Source: Mycolicibacter sp. MU0102 (GTDB taxonomy: Bacteria > Actinomycetota > Actinomycetes > Mycobacteriales > Mycobacteriaceae). From it: a stretch of DNA of 64,000 nucleotides. This document shows, piece after piece, positions 41,531 through 49,526 of this stretch. Each line of letters starts with the position of its first letter. The stretch's first letter is position 1. The position numbers and the translations under genes were made by a program. The notes under the pieces are model-generated. The model saw nothing but the letters and a program-made list of their open reading frames with translations, was not told where the DNA came from and ran no database searches. Location of the stretch: NCBI RefSeq assembly GCF_963378105.1, contig NZ_OY726398.1, forward strand, positions 2,728,001-2,792,000. The letters run 5' to 3'.

Positions 41531-42126
41531 CAGGTCCTGACCGGCCCGCCGCGCAGGTCGGTCACCGCCGAAATGACGTAGTCCAGGCCGGTCAGCACCG
41601 TCAGGATCACCGCCGCGGTCATCACCGTCCACGCCGTCACCAGCCAGGGACCTTCCAGCGGCAAGACGAGCAGCCCGATACCGACCGCCTGCACCAGGGT
41701 CTTGAGCTTGCCGCCACGGCTGGCCGGAATCACCCCGCGGTGCAGCACGGCGAACCTGAGCAGGGTGATCCCGATCTCGCGGACCAAAATCACGACCGTC
41801 ACCCACCACCAGAGGTCGCCCAGCATCGACAGGCCGATCAGCGCCGCGCCGATCAGCGCCTTGTCGGCGATCGGGTCGGCCAGCGTGCCGAACTCGGTCA
41901 CCATGCCGTAGTTGCGCGCCAGGGTGCCGTCCAGCCGATCGGTGATGATCGCGATGGCGAAGATGACGAATGCCGCGATGCGCGTCTTCGGATCGTGGCC
42001 GTTCTCGGCGAACAGCGCCAGCAGGAAGACCGGGACCAACCCCATCCGCATGACGGTCAACGCGTTCGCAAGATTGACGACGGGGACATGCGTCACCGCT
42101 GGACCGGTTTTTGGCTGTCCCGACAC
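41530..42126 (-). CDS. pgsA3: CDP-alcohol phosphatidyltransferase (phosphatidylglycerophosphate synthase)
   Basis: A 198-residue membrane enzyme that makes phosphatidylglycerophosphate or a related phospholipid from CDP-diacylglycerol. The full motif is present: Asp63, Asp66, Gly67, Ala70, Arg71, Gly80, Asp84 and Asp88. Several transmembrane helices follow. The GTG at 42126 fits the family start and leaves a 55-bp gap to the divergent argA. It precedes clgR in the same direction, as in M. tuberculosis (Rv2746c). Confidence 0.92.
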   Translation of the reverse strand: MSGQPKTGPAVTHVPVVNLANALTVMRMGLVPVFLLALFAENGHDPKTRIAAFVIFAIAIITDRLDGTLARNYGMVTEFGTLADPIADKALIGAALIGLSMLGDLWWWVTVVILVREIGITLLRFAVLHRGVIPASRGGKLKTLVQAVGIGLLVLPLEGPWLVTAWTVMTAAVILTVLTGLDYVISAVTDLRGGPVRT

Positions 42127-42181
42127 GGAGGTCAGAATATCTGTTGCCCAGCCCGAAATGAGAAACCGATACTGTGCAGCT

Positions 42182-42706
42182 GTGAATCGTGCTGCGGATC
42201 GACCGGCCGGACGGCCCGTGGTCCGGCGTGCGCGCACCTCGGACGTGCCGGCGATCAAGCAGCTGGTGGACGTCTATGCGGGCAAGATCCTGCTGGAAAA
42301 GAACCTGGTGACGCTGTATGAGGCGGTCCAGGAATTCTGGGTCGCCGAGGACGCCGATCAGCGGGTGGTGGGCTGCGGCGCCCTGCATGTGTTGTGGTCG
42401 GACCTCGGCGAGGTCCGCACCATCGCGGTGGACCCGACCCTGACCGGTCGCGGTATCGGGCACGCGATCGTCGACCGTCTCCTGCACGTCGCACGCGAGC
42501 TGCAGTTGCAGCGGCTGTTCGTGCTGACCTTCGAGACCGAGTTCTTCGCCCGGCACGGCTTCACCGAGATCGACGGCACGCCGGTGACCGCGGAGGTGTT
42601 CGAGGAGATGCAACGCTCCTACGACGTCGGGGTGGCCGAATTCTTGGATCTGAGCTACGTCAAGCCCAATACCTTGGGCAACACCCGGATGTTGCTGGTC
42701 CTCTAG
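42182..42706 (+). CDS. argA: L-glutamate alpha-N-acetyltransferase ArgA
   Basis: A 174-residue GNAT acetyltransferase (counterpart of Rv2747) that makes N-acetylglutamate, the first step of arginine synthesis. The acetyl-CoA pyrophosphate loop reads VDPTLTGRGIGHAIVDRLL (about 83-101), and the FETEFFARHGF segment near residue 120 is characteristic. This is the short single-domain type, without the kinase-like domain of the E. coli enzyme. GTG 42182 gives the expected length. Confidence 0.93.
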   Translation: MNRAADRPAGRPVVRRARTSDVPAIKQLVDVYAGKILLEKNLVTLYEAVQEFWVAEDADQRVVGCGALHVLWSDLGEVRTIAVDPTLTGRGIGHAIVDRLLHVARELQLQRLFVLTFETEFFARHGFTEIDGTPVTAEVFEEMQRSYDVGVAEFLDLSYVKPNTLGNTRMLLVL

Positions 42707-42723
42707 TCTCCCCCAGTCTTCGC

Positions 42724-43233
42724 CTAGTCGATGACCAGATCGCGTGCCCGGCGGGTGGCGCCGATGAGAAAACTGAACTGCCCGTCGGATTCCATCCGGC
42801 CCTCCCGGACTACGGACAGGTCGGCGATTCCCTGTTTGCGAGCCTGCTCGCGGACCTGTTCCTCGGTGATCATCTCTTTGCGCATGTTGGCGTAGAGGAA
42901 GGCGCCGTCGTAGATCACCAACAGCGGCCCCGGCCGCAAGATCCTGGCCACGCCGGGCCAGCGGTGCGCCATCCAGTTCAGCAGGTATGACCAGCCGATG
43001 ATCACCCCGACGAGCAGGATGCCGTCGCTGATGGATCGGTAGCCACCGGCCATCCCGTTCTGCGCCGCGTCGGCGATCAACACCACGACGATGAGATCTG
43101 TGATGCCGTTGGTGCCCGCCTCGCGTTTCAATACCACCCGCAGCAGCGCGTAAATCGCGATGTAGATGACGGTTCCTCGGACAAAGATCTCCGAGGGCGG
43201 GGTATCGAAAGCGAAAAGTCGTGCCCAATCCAC
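42724..43233 (-). CDS. DUF421 (YetF-like) membrane protein
   Basis: A 169-residue protein of the DUF421 family: two or three N-terminal transmembrane helices (about 20-38, 45-65 and 72-90) and a C-terminal soluble domain with the LLVIYDGAFLYANMRKEMITEEQ segment. Function is unknown; Bacillus members bind or modify membranes. It is divergent from the wax-ester synthase gene across a 178-bp region containing direct repeats. The start is a GTG at 43233. Confidence 0.86.
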   Translation of the reverse strand: MDWARLFAFDTPPSEIFVRGTVIYIAIYALLRVVLKREAGTNGITDLIVVVLIADAAQNGMAGGYRSISDGILLVGVIIGWSYLLNWMAHRWPGVARILRPGPLLVIYDGAFLYANMRKEMITEEQVREQARKQGIADLSVVREGRMESDGQFSFLIGATRRARDLVID

Positions 43234-43274
43234 GTGGCGAGATTACGCGCCTTCCCGGCTCTGGAAGACCGCTG

Positions 43275-43318
43275 GTGTCCAGTCCGTGTCCAGCTCGTGT
43301 CCGGTGCGTGTCTAGTGG
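43275..43318. repeat. four 11-bp direct repeats upstream of the WS/DGAT gene
   Basis: Consecutive 11-bp units beginning GTGTC (43275, 43286, 43297, 43308), consensus GTGTCCAGTSC. A period of one helical turn would place all copies on the same DNA face, as in iteron-like regulator sites. Confidence 0.6.
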
Positions 43319-43332
43319 GGCAACAGTCAAAC

Positions 43333-43352
43333 CTGGGGACTTCCGACCCTGC
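43333..43352. promoter_or_regulatory. candidate DosR-like box upstream of the WS/DGAT gene
   Basis: CTGGGGACTTCCGACCCTGC keeps the left half of the DosR consensus (TTSGGGACTWWAGTCCCSAA) nearly intact and part of the right half. About 13 of 20 positions agree. It lies 59 bases before the gene. Confidence 0.35.
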
Positions 43353-43411
43353 CGCACGCCGCCCAAACGGGAGATAGTGGTACTGACAGTTGCAGACAAC
43401 TGGAGGTAGCC

Positions 43412-44776
43412 GTGGCCGAGCACCTGAGCCCCCTGGACGCCGGCTTTCTGGGCGTCGAGGATTCTGACCACAACGTCAGCTTGGCCACCGGGACGCTGGC
43501 CGTCCTCGACGGCCCGGTTCCCGACCACGCCGCACTGCAGGCAACGCTGGCCGAACGCCTGCGCGGCTGCCCGCGGTTCGGACAGCGACTGGTGCGCCAT
43601 GCCTTGGATCTGAGCGCACCCGAATGGGCGGACGACCCCCACTTCGACCTTGCCCACCACATCGGCCGGATCGCGGTGCCCTCCCCCGGCGGAGACGCCG
43701 AACTGCACGCGGTGGTTGCCGACGTGATGTCCTGGCGGTTGGACCGCAACCGTCCACTGTGGGAGATCTGGGTGATCAGCGGGCTCAGCGGTGACCGGTG
43801 GGCCCTGCTGATGAAGGTGCACCACTGCATCGCCGACGGCACTGCGGCCGCACACATGCTGACCGGCTTGTCCGACAACGGATTCGCCCGTTTGGCAGCC
43901 CACACCGCCGCGGTGCCGCGCGATGCGGCGCAGCCGTCACACGGCCGGCCGGCGCTGGACCTCAACCCGGTGCATTGGATCTACAACCTGCGCGGCGTCG
44001 TGGAACTCGCGACCGGCTTGCTGCAACAGAGTGCGTCGTCGCTGAACGGTCCGATCACCAGCCGCCGTCGCTACAGCGCGGCACGGGTTCCGCTCGGCGA
44101 CATCGAGCAGGTCTGTCGCGTCTTCGACGTGACCGTCAATGATGTGGTGTTGGCGGCCCTGACCGAGAGCTACCGCGACTTCATGATCCGTCGTGGCCAA
44201 GTGCCCCAACCCGATTCGCTACGCACCCTGGTTCCGGTATCGACCGGCTCGGCGGATGCGCCGGGGAACCTCGACAACCGGGTGTCGTTGCTGTTGCCGC
44301 GTCTGCCGATCGAGGAGTCAAACCCGGTGAAGCGGTTGCTGGCCGTGCGCTCCCGTCTGGCGCAGGCCAAAGCCGGCGGGCAGCGTCACGCCGGACGCGC
44401 GATCATGTCGGCCGCGGGCCTGCTGCCCGTCGCGTGGTCGGCCTGGGCGGCGCGGCTGCTCGGACAGGTCCACCAGCGCGGCGTGGTGGCGTTGGCGACC
44501 AACGTCCCCGGCCCGTCAGAGCCGCTGCAGATCATGGGCTGCGACGTGGTCGCGGTGCTGCCGGTGCCGCCGATCGCGATGCAGCTTCGCACCGGCGTGG
44601 CGGTCCTGAGCTACGCCGGGGAACTGTTCGTCGGAGTACTGGCCGACTTCGAGTTCGCTGCGGTCGACGAGCTGACCCGCGGGTTGGAGGCCGCGGTGGC
44701 CCGGCTGGTGGCACGCAGCAAACGACGCAAGCCGTTGCGCGACTGGCATGGTCTGGCCCTGGTGCACAGCGCGTAA
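43412..44776 (+). CDS. wax ester synthase / diacylglycerol acyltransferase (WS/DGAT)
   Basis: A 454-residue acyltransferase that makes triacylglycerol or wax esters from acyl-CoA. The catalytic HHxxxDG motif is complete (His137, His138, Asp142, Gly143; VHHCIADG), and the later DVTVNDVVLAALTESYR and GNLDNRVSLLLPRLP segments identify the bacterial WS/DGAT family. M. tuberculosis has over a dozen paralogues, several induced in dormancy. The GTG at 43412 has a GGAGGT ribosome-binding site. It is not a recalled neighbour of argA/ftsK in M. tuberculosis. Confidence 0.92.
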   Translation: MAEHLSPLDAGFLGVEDSDHNVSLATGTLAVLDGPVPDHAALQATLAERLRGCPRFGQRLVRHALDLSAPEWADDPHFDLAHHIGRIAVPSPGGDAELHAVVADVMSWRLDRNRPLWEIWVISGLSGDRWALLMKVHHCIADGTAAAHMLTGLSDNGFARLAAHTAAVPRDAAQPSHGRPALDLNPVHWIYNLRGVVELATGLLQQSASSLNGPITSRRRYSAARVPLGDIEQVCRVFDVTVNDVVLAALTESYRDFMIRRGQVPQPDSLRTLVPVSTGSADAPGNLDNRVSLLLPRLPIEESNPVKRLLAVRSRLAQAKAGGQRHAGRAIMSAAGLLPVAWSAWAARLLGQVHQRGVVALATNVPGPSEPLQIMGCDVVAVLPVPPIAMQLRTGVAVLSYAGELFVGVLADFEFAAVDELTRGLEAAVARLVARSKRRKPLRDWHGLALVHSA

Positions 44777-44782
44777 CCGCGT

Positions 44783-47368
44783 CTAGAACTCGTCGTCGTC
44801 GCCGTCGTCGTCGGGGGCGCTGCCGCCGCGGATCAACATCAGCGTCCCGGCCAGCTCATCGGGTTTGACCAGCACCTGCCGGGCCTTGGAGCCCTCGGAG
44901 GGGCCGACGATGTCGCGGGTCTCCATCAGGTCCATCAGCCGGCCAGCTTTGGCGAAGCCCACCCGCAGCTTGCGCTGCAGCATCGAGGTGGAACCGAATT
45001 GGCTGGACACCACGAGCTCAACGGCCTGCAGGAAGACGTCCATGTCGTCGCCGATGTCGGGGTCGACGTCGGCGCGGTCGCCCGTGGCCTTCACGACGGT
45101 GACGCCCTCGGTGTACTCGGGCTCGGCCTGGTCCTTGCAGGCGGTGACGACGGCCTGGATCTCCTCGTCGGAGATGTAGGCACCCTGCAGCCGGATCGGC
45201 TTGTTGGCGCCCATCGGCAAAAACAGCCCGTCGCCCATGCCGATCAGCTTTTCGGCGCCCGGCTGATCCAGAATGACCCGGGAGTCGGTGAGCGACGACG
45301 TGGCGAACGCCAGTCGGGACGGCACGTTGGTCTTGATCAGGCCGGTGACGACGTCCACGGACGGCCGCTGGGTGGCCAGGACCAGGTGGATGCCGGCGGC
45401 GCGGGCCTTCTGGGTGATCCGCACGATCGCGTCCTCGACATCGCGGGGGGCGGTCATCATCAGGTCGGCGAGTTCGTCGACGACCGCGAGGATGTAGGGG
45501 TAGGGCCGGTAGACCCGTTCGCTGCCCAGTGGCGTGGTGATCTCCCCGGAGCGGACCTTGTCGTTGAAGTCGTTGATGTGGCGCACCCGGGACGACTTCA
45601 TGTCCTGGTAGCGCTGCTCCATCTCCTCCACCAGCCAGGCCAGCGCTGCGGCGGCCTTCTTCGGCTCGGTGATGATCGGGGTGATCAGGTGCGGAATGCC
45701 TTCGTACGGCGTGAGCTCCACCATCTTTGGGTCGATCAGGATCATCCTGACCTCTTCGGGGGTGGCGCGCGCCAGCAGTGACACCAGCATCGAGTTGACG
45801 AAGCTGGACTTGCCCGAACCGGTGGAACCGGCCACCAACAGGTGCGGCATCTTGGCCAGGTTGGCGCAGATGAAGTCGCCTTCGATGTCCTTGCCCAGTC
45901 CGATCACCAACGGGTGGTGGTCGCCGCGGGTGGACGGCGCGGTCAGCACGTCGGCCAGTCGCACCAGTTCGCGGTCGGTGTTGGGCACCTCGATGCCGAC
46001 GGCGGACTTGCCCGGGATCGGGGCGAGCATCCGCACACTTTCGGTGGCCACCGCGTAGGCGATATTGCGCTGCAGAGCGGTGATCTTCTCGACCTTCACG
46101 CCCGGGCCCAGCTCGACCTCGTAGCGGGTGACCGTGGGGCCGCGGGTGCAGCCGGTGACCGCGGCGTCGACCTTGAACTGATCCAGCACCGAAGTGATCG
46201 CGTCGGCCATCTGGTCGTTGGCGGCGGTGCGTGTCTTCGGGGGGTCCCCGGCGACCAGCAGGCTCAGCGCCGGCAGCGTGTAGGGGCCCTCCACCACGCG
46301 GTCGAGGACCACGGTGGCGTCGGCGGGTTTGGCCGCCTTGGGTTCCTTCGGGGGCTTGCGCCGCACGGTTTTGACCGGGGGCGGCGGCGCGGCGGGCTCT
46401 TCATCGAGCGGGTAGTTGTCCAGCGGGGTACGCGATTGCCAGTCGGGGGTGTCGTCGACGCGGGCGTCAGGCTCGATTGCGCCGAACCGGCTGGTGCCGC
46501 CGGCCTGCGTGCTGACGCCGGAGTCGTAGGCGGCGTCGTCAGCGTCGGCGTCGTAGTCCTGGTCGTAATCCTGATCGTCGTAGTCGTCGTAATCGTCGTA
46601 GTAGTCGTCGTCGCCGTAGTCGCCGCGGAACATCGTGCGCAAGGTCTCGGGTGCCTCACGCAGGGTGGTGCCGGTCAGCAACAACACACCGAACAGCACA
46701 CCGATGCACAACAACGGCGCGGCAATCCACGCCGTGAGTCCGTCGGCGAGCGGGCCACCGATCGCGAACCCCACAAAGCCGGCGCCATGCAGACGGCCGT
46801 CGGGGCTCTGCGGCGAGCCCGACCACAGATGCCACAGACCCAGGATCGGCAGGCCGATCATCGCCGATCCAAGGATCAGCCGAGGCCGGTTCTCCGGGTC
46901 GGGCTCGGTGCGCATCAGCAGTACGGCCGCGGCGGCTGCCAGCAGCGGAAGCAGCACCACCGCTCCGCCGACCACGGCGCGCAGACCGGTGTCGATCCAC
47001 GCCCCGACCGGCCGGGCGGCGTCCAGCCAGCAGCTGGCGGCGGTCACCACGGCAAATCCCAGCAGAGCCAGTGCAATGCCGTCGCGGCGATGGCCGGGGT
47101 CGATGTCGTGAGCGCGGCCCACCGAGCGCGCCGCGCCACCAGCGCCCTTGGCCACCATCAGCCAGGTCGCGCGGGCGAGGCGTCCGCAGGCCATCCCGAG
47201 CGCCACCGGACCCGAATGCTGCCGGGCGGCGCGGCGCGGCTTAGCTGCCGGGCGGGACCGAGCGGGCCGCGAACCACCCTTGGGCGCTGCCTTGGAACCG
47301 GCCTTTGCCCTGGTCGTTCGGGTACCGGAACGCGCGGGAGCCCTACTAGCAGCGGTCTTACTAGCCAT
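44783..47368 (-). CDS. ftsK: DNA translocase FtsK
   Basis: Septum-anchored DNA pump, 861 residues. A basic Ala/Lys/Arg-rich N-terminus is followed by four transmembrane helices (about 95-225), then a linker with a striking Asp/Tyr-rich stretch (about 249-288). The RecA-like motor comes next, with Walker A GSTGSGKS (near 513-520) and the VVDELADLMM Walker B. The C-terminal gamma winged helix (SSQFGSTSMLQRKLRVGFAKAGRLMD) reads KOPS-type sequences. ATG 47368 starts the basic segment typical of mycobacterial FtsK. Confidence 0.96.
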   Translation of the reverse strand: MASKTAASRAPARSGTRTTRAKAGSKAAPKGGSRPARSRPAAKPRRAARQHSGPVALGMACGRLARATWLMVAKGAGGAARSVGRAHDIDPGHRRDGIALALLGFAVVTAASCWLDAARPVGAWIDTGLRAVVGGAVVLLPLLAAAAAVLLMRTEPDPENRPRLILGSAMIGLPILGLWHLWSGSPQSPDGRLHGAGFVGFAIGGPLADGLTAWIAAPLLCIGVLFGVLLLTGTTLREAPETLRTMFRGDYGDDDYYDDYDDYDDQDYDQDYDADADDAAYDSGVSTQAGGTSRFGAIEPDARVDDTPDWQSRTPLDNYPLDEEPAAPPPPVKTVRRKPPKEPKAAKPADATVVLDRVVEGPYTLPALSLLVAGDPPKTRTAANDQMADAITSVLDQFKVDAAVTGCTRGPTVTRYEVELGPGVKVEKITALQRNIAYAVATESVRMLAPIPGKSAVGIEVPNTDRELVRLADVLTAPSTRGDHHPLVIGLGKDIEGDFICANLAKMPHLLVAGSTGSGKSSFVNSMLVSLLARATPEEVRMILIDPKMVELTPYEGIPHLITPIITEPKKAAAALAWLVEEMEQRYQDMKSSRVRHINDFNDKVRSGEITTPLGSERVYRPYPYILAVVDELADLMMTAPRDVEDAIVRITQKARAAGIHLVLATQRPSVDVVTGLIKTNVPSRLAFATSSLTDSRVILDQPGAEKLIGMGDGLFLPMGANKPIRLQGAYISDEEIQAVVTACKDQAEPEYTEGVTVVKATGDRADVDPDIGDDMDVFLQAVELVVSSQFGSTSMLQRKLRVGFAKAGRLMDLMETRDIVGPSEGSKARQVLVKPDELAGTLMLIRGGSAPDDDGDDDEF

Positions 47369-47500
47369 ATGGGCAAGCCTAGTCGCAATTACCCCATCTG
47401 CACCATAAGCCACACTGGCCCCGACGGATCGGTTCACCGTGTATCCGGCCCCAGGCTGGGTATGGTGACCCTGAATCCCCCATCAGCCAAGGAGTCGCAT

Positions 47501-47815
47501 ATGCCCGTGGTCGTCGTTGCCACCTTCACCGTCAAGCCGGAATCGGTTGAGGCCGTCCGTGAGATCTGCACCAAGGCGGTGGCACAGGTGCACGAAGAGC
47601 CGGGTTGCCAGCTGTACTCCCTGCACGAAGCCGACGGGGCCTTTGTGTTCATCGAGCAGTGGGCCGACTCCGACGCGTTGAAGGCCCACTCGACGGCACC
47701 TGCGGTCGGTGAACTGTTCGGCAACCTCACCGAGCACCTGGCCGGCGCACCCGACATCAAGATGTTGCAGCCGGTTCCGGCCGGCGACGCGGGCAAAGGC
47801 CAGTTGCGTCCGTGA
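47501..47815 (+). CDS. antibiotic biosynthesis monooxygenase-like protein (ABM domain)
   Basis: A 104-residue dimeric alpha-beta barrel protein, counterpart of Rv2749. The pattern VVVATFTVKPESVEAVREI...EEPGCQLYSLHEADG...FIEQWAD is diagnostic of the ABM fold. Enzymatic activity is unproven; such proteins act on quinols or serve as small oxygenases. The ATG has an AAGGAG site. It overlaps the SDR gene by four bases (GTGA), so the two products are made together. Confidence 0.9.
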   Translation: MPVVVVATFTVKPESVEAVREICTKAVAQVHEEPGCQLYSLHEADGAFVFIEQWADSDALKAHSTAPAVGELFGNLTEHLAGAPDIKMLQPVPAGDAGKGQLRP

Positions 47816-48645
47816 CAGCGCGTCCGTCGAGCGGAAGCCTGCAGGGCAAGGTCGCGCTGATCACCGGCGCGGCGCGTGGCCAGGGCCGCGCCCATGCCCT
47901 GCGGCTGGCCGCCGACGGAGCCGACATCATCGCCGTCGACCTGTGCGAGCAGATCGACAGCGTGCCCTACCCGCTGGCGGACGCCGAGGACTTGGCGGCC
48001 ACGGTCAAGTTGGTCGAAGACGCCGGTGCGCGCATCGTGGCCCGCCAGGCCGATGTGCGTGACCAGGTGGCGTTGAGCGCTGCACTGCAGGCCGGCCTGG
48101 ACGAGCTGGGCCGGGTGGACATCGTGGTGGCCAACGCCGGTATCGCCCCGATGGCCGCGGCCGACGGCTGGCACGACGTCATCGACGTCAACCTGACCGG
48201 CGTTTACCACACCATCGAGGCCGCGATTCCGGCCATGATCGACCAAGGTGACGGGGGGTCGATCGTGCTGATCAGTTCGGCCGCCGGCCTGGCCGGCATC
48301 GGCAGCCACGATGCCGGGGCCATCGGTTACACCGCGGCCAAGCACGGGCTGGTCGGACTGATGCGGGTCTACGCGAACCTGCTGGCGCAGCACAGCATTC
48401 GGGTGAACTCGGTGCACCCGGCCGGAGTCGACACCCCGATGATCAACAACGACTACGTCCGGGGTTGGCTGGCCGAGCTCACCGCCGCGACGGGTGCGCC
48501 ACCGGACATGGGCAATGCACTGCCGGTAGCGGTGCTGGAACCGGAGGACATCGCAAATGCGGTGGCCTGGCTGGTATCCGATGCGGCCCGCTACATCACC
48601 GGCATCACCTTGCCTGTCGACGCCGGGTTCATCAACAAGAGGTAG
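47812..48645 (+). CDS. short-chain dehydrogenase (mycofactocin-coupled type)
   Basis: A 277-residue SDR, counterpart of Rv2750. The cofactor motif TGAARGQGRAHALRLAADGA, the insertion after IAVDLC characteristic of mycofactocin-dependent SDRs with non-exchangeable NAD, and the catalytic Ser-Tyr-Lys (ISSAAG...YTAAKHG) are present. It probably oxidises an alcohol with electrons passed to mycofactocin. It is translationally coupled to the ABM gene and precedes a methyltransferase gene by four bases. Confidence 0.92.
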   Translation: MTARPSSGSLQGKVALITGAARGQGRAHALRLAADGADIIAVDLCEQIDSVPYPLADAEDLAATVKLVEDAGARIVARQADVRDQVALSAALQAGLDELGRVDIVVANAGIAPMAAADGWHDVIDVNLTGVYHTIEAAIPAMIDQGDGGSIVLISSAAGLAGIGSHDAGAIGYTAAKHGLVGLMRVYANLLAQHSIRVNSVHPAGVDTPMINNDYVRGWLAELTAATGAPPDMGNALPVAVLEPEDIANAVAWLVSDAARYITGITLPVDAGFINKR

Positions 48646-48649
48646 CGCG

Positions 48650-49516
48650 TTGGCAGGCAACCCGGTAGCTCAGACGGCCTACGGCCCGATGGTGCTGGCA
48701 GCAGTCGAGCACCATGAGCCACCCGGGCAACGCCTGGTCGACGACGACCTGGCGACACCGTTCTTGCCGGCCGGCATGCGCTGGCTGGTGGCGGCCACGC
48801 GGCCCGCGCCGCTGCGACGGTGGTTCATCGCCGCGGTGGATCGCTCCGGGCCGGGTCTGTGGGTCAACCTGACCTGTCGCAAGCGGTTCATCGCCGACCG
48901 CGTCGACGAGGCGACCGAGGACGTTGACGCGGTGGTGATCCTCGGTGCCGGCCTGGACACCCTCGCCTACCGACTCGCCCGACAAAGCCCCATTCCGGTG
49001 TTCGAGGTGGATCAGCCGGTCAACGTCGCCCGCAAGGCCGCCACGGTCCGCAGGGTGTTGGGTGAACTGCCGCTGTCGGTTCGACTGGTGGCGCTGGACT
49101 TCGAGCGCGACGATGTGCTGACCACCCTCGTCGAGCACGGCTATCAGACATCGTTTCGGAGCTTCTTCGTCTGGGAAGGGGTGACGCAGTATCTGACCGA
49201 GTCCGCCGTCCGCACGACCCTCGCGGGGCTGCGCCCGGCGGCATCGGGCAGCCGACTGGTGTTCACCTACGTCCAGCGTGACTTCATCGACGGCACGAAC
49301 CTCTATGGCTCGCCGACGTTGTATCGCAGGATGGTCAACAAGCTGTGGCATTTCGGCCTGCAGCCTGCCGAAGTGGCAGATTTTCTAGCCGAATACGGCT
49401 GGCGACTGATCGAGCAGGCCGGACCCGAACAGTTCCTCCAGCGCTATGTCGAGCCCACCGGCCGCAACCTGGGCGCGAGCGACCTGGAATGGTCGGTGTA
49501 CGCCGAAAAGCTCTGA
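48650..49516 (+). CDS. class I SAM-dependent methyltransferase (LCMT-like)
   Basis: A 288-residue methyltransferase of the leucine carboxyl methyltransferase-like family abundant in mycobacteria, counterpart of Rv2751. The motifs VVILGAGLDTLAYRL (SAM site), FEVDQP and FVWEGVTQYLTE are clear. The start is a TTG at 48650, eight bases after an AGAGG site that overlaps the SDR stop; no ATG or GTG fits better. It ends the three-gene ABM-SDR-methyltransferase operon. Substrate is unknown. Confidence 0.9.
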   Translation: MAGNPVAQTAYGPMVLAAVEHHEPPGQRLVDDDLATPFLPAGMRWLVAATRPAPLRRWFIAAVDRSGPGLWVNLTCRKRFIADRVDEATEDVDAVVILGAGLDTLAYRLARQSPIPVFEVDQPVNVARKAATVRRVLGELPLSVRLVALDFERDDVLTTLVEHGYQTSFRSFFVWEGVTQYLTESAVRTTLAGLRPAASGSRLVFTYVQRDFIDGTNLYGSPTLYRRMVNKLWHFGLQPAEVADFLAEYGWRLIEQAGPEQFLQRYVEPTGRNLGASDLEWSVYAEKL

Positions 49517-49526
49517 GCCGGCCTGC

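Noticed and set aside
41522..43903. Minus-strand open frame of 793 codons
   Set aside because: It crosses argA and pgsA in wrong frames, and its product is Arg/Gly/Ala noise. High GC keeps such frames open.
45842..47500. Long plus-strand extension upstream of the ABM gene
   Set aside because: It is antisense to ftsK. The real gene starts at ATG 47501 with its own ribosome-binding site.
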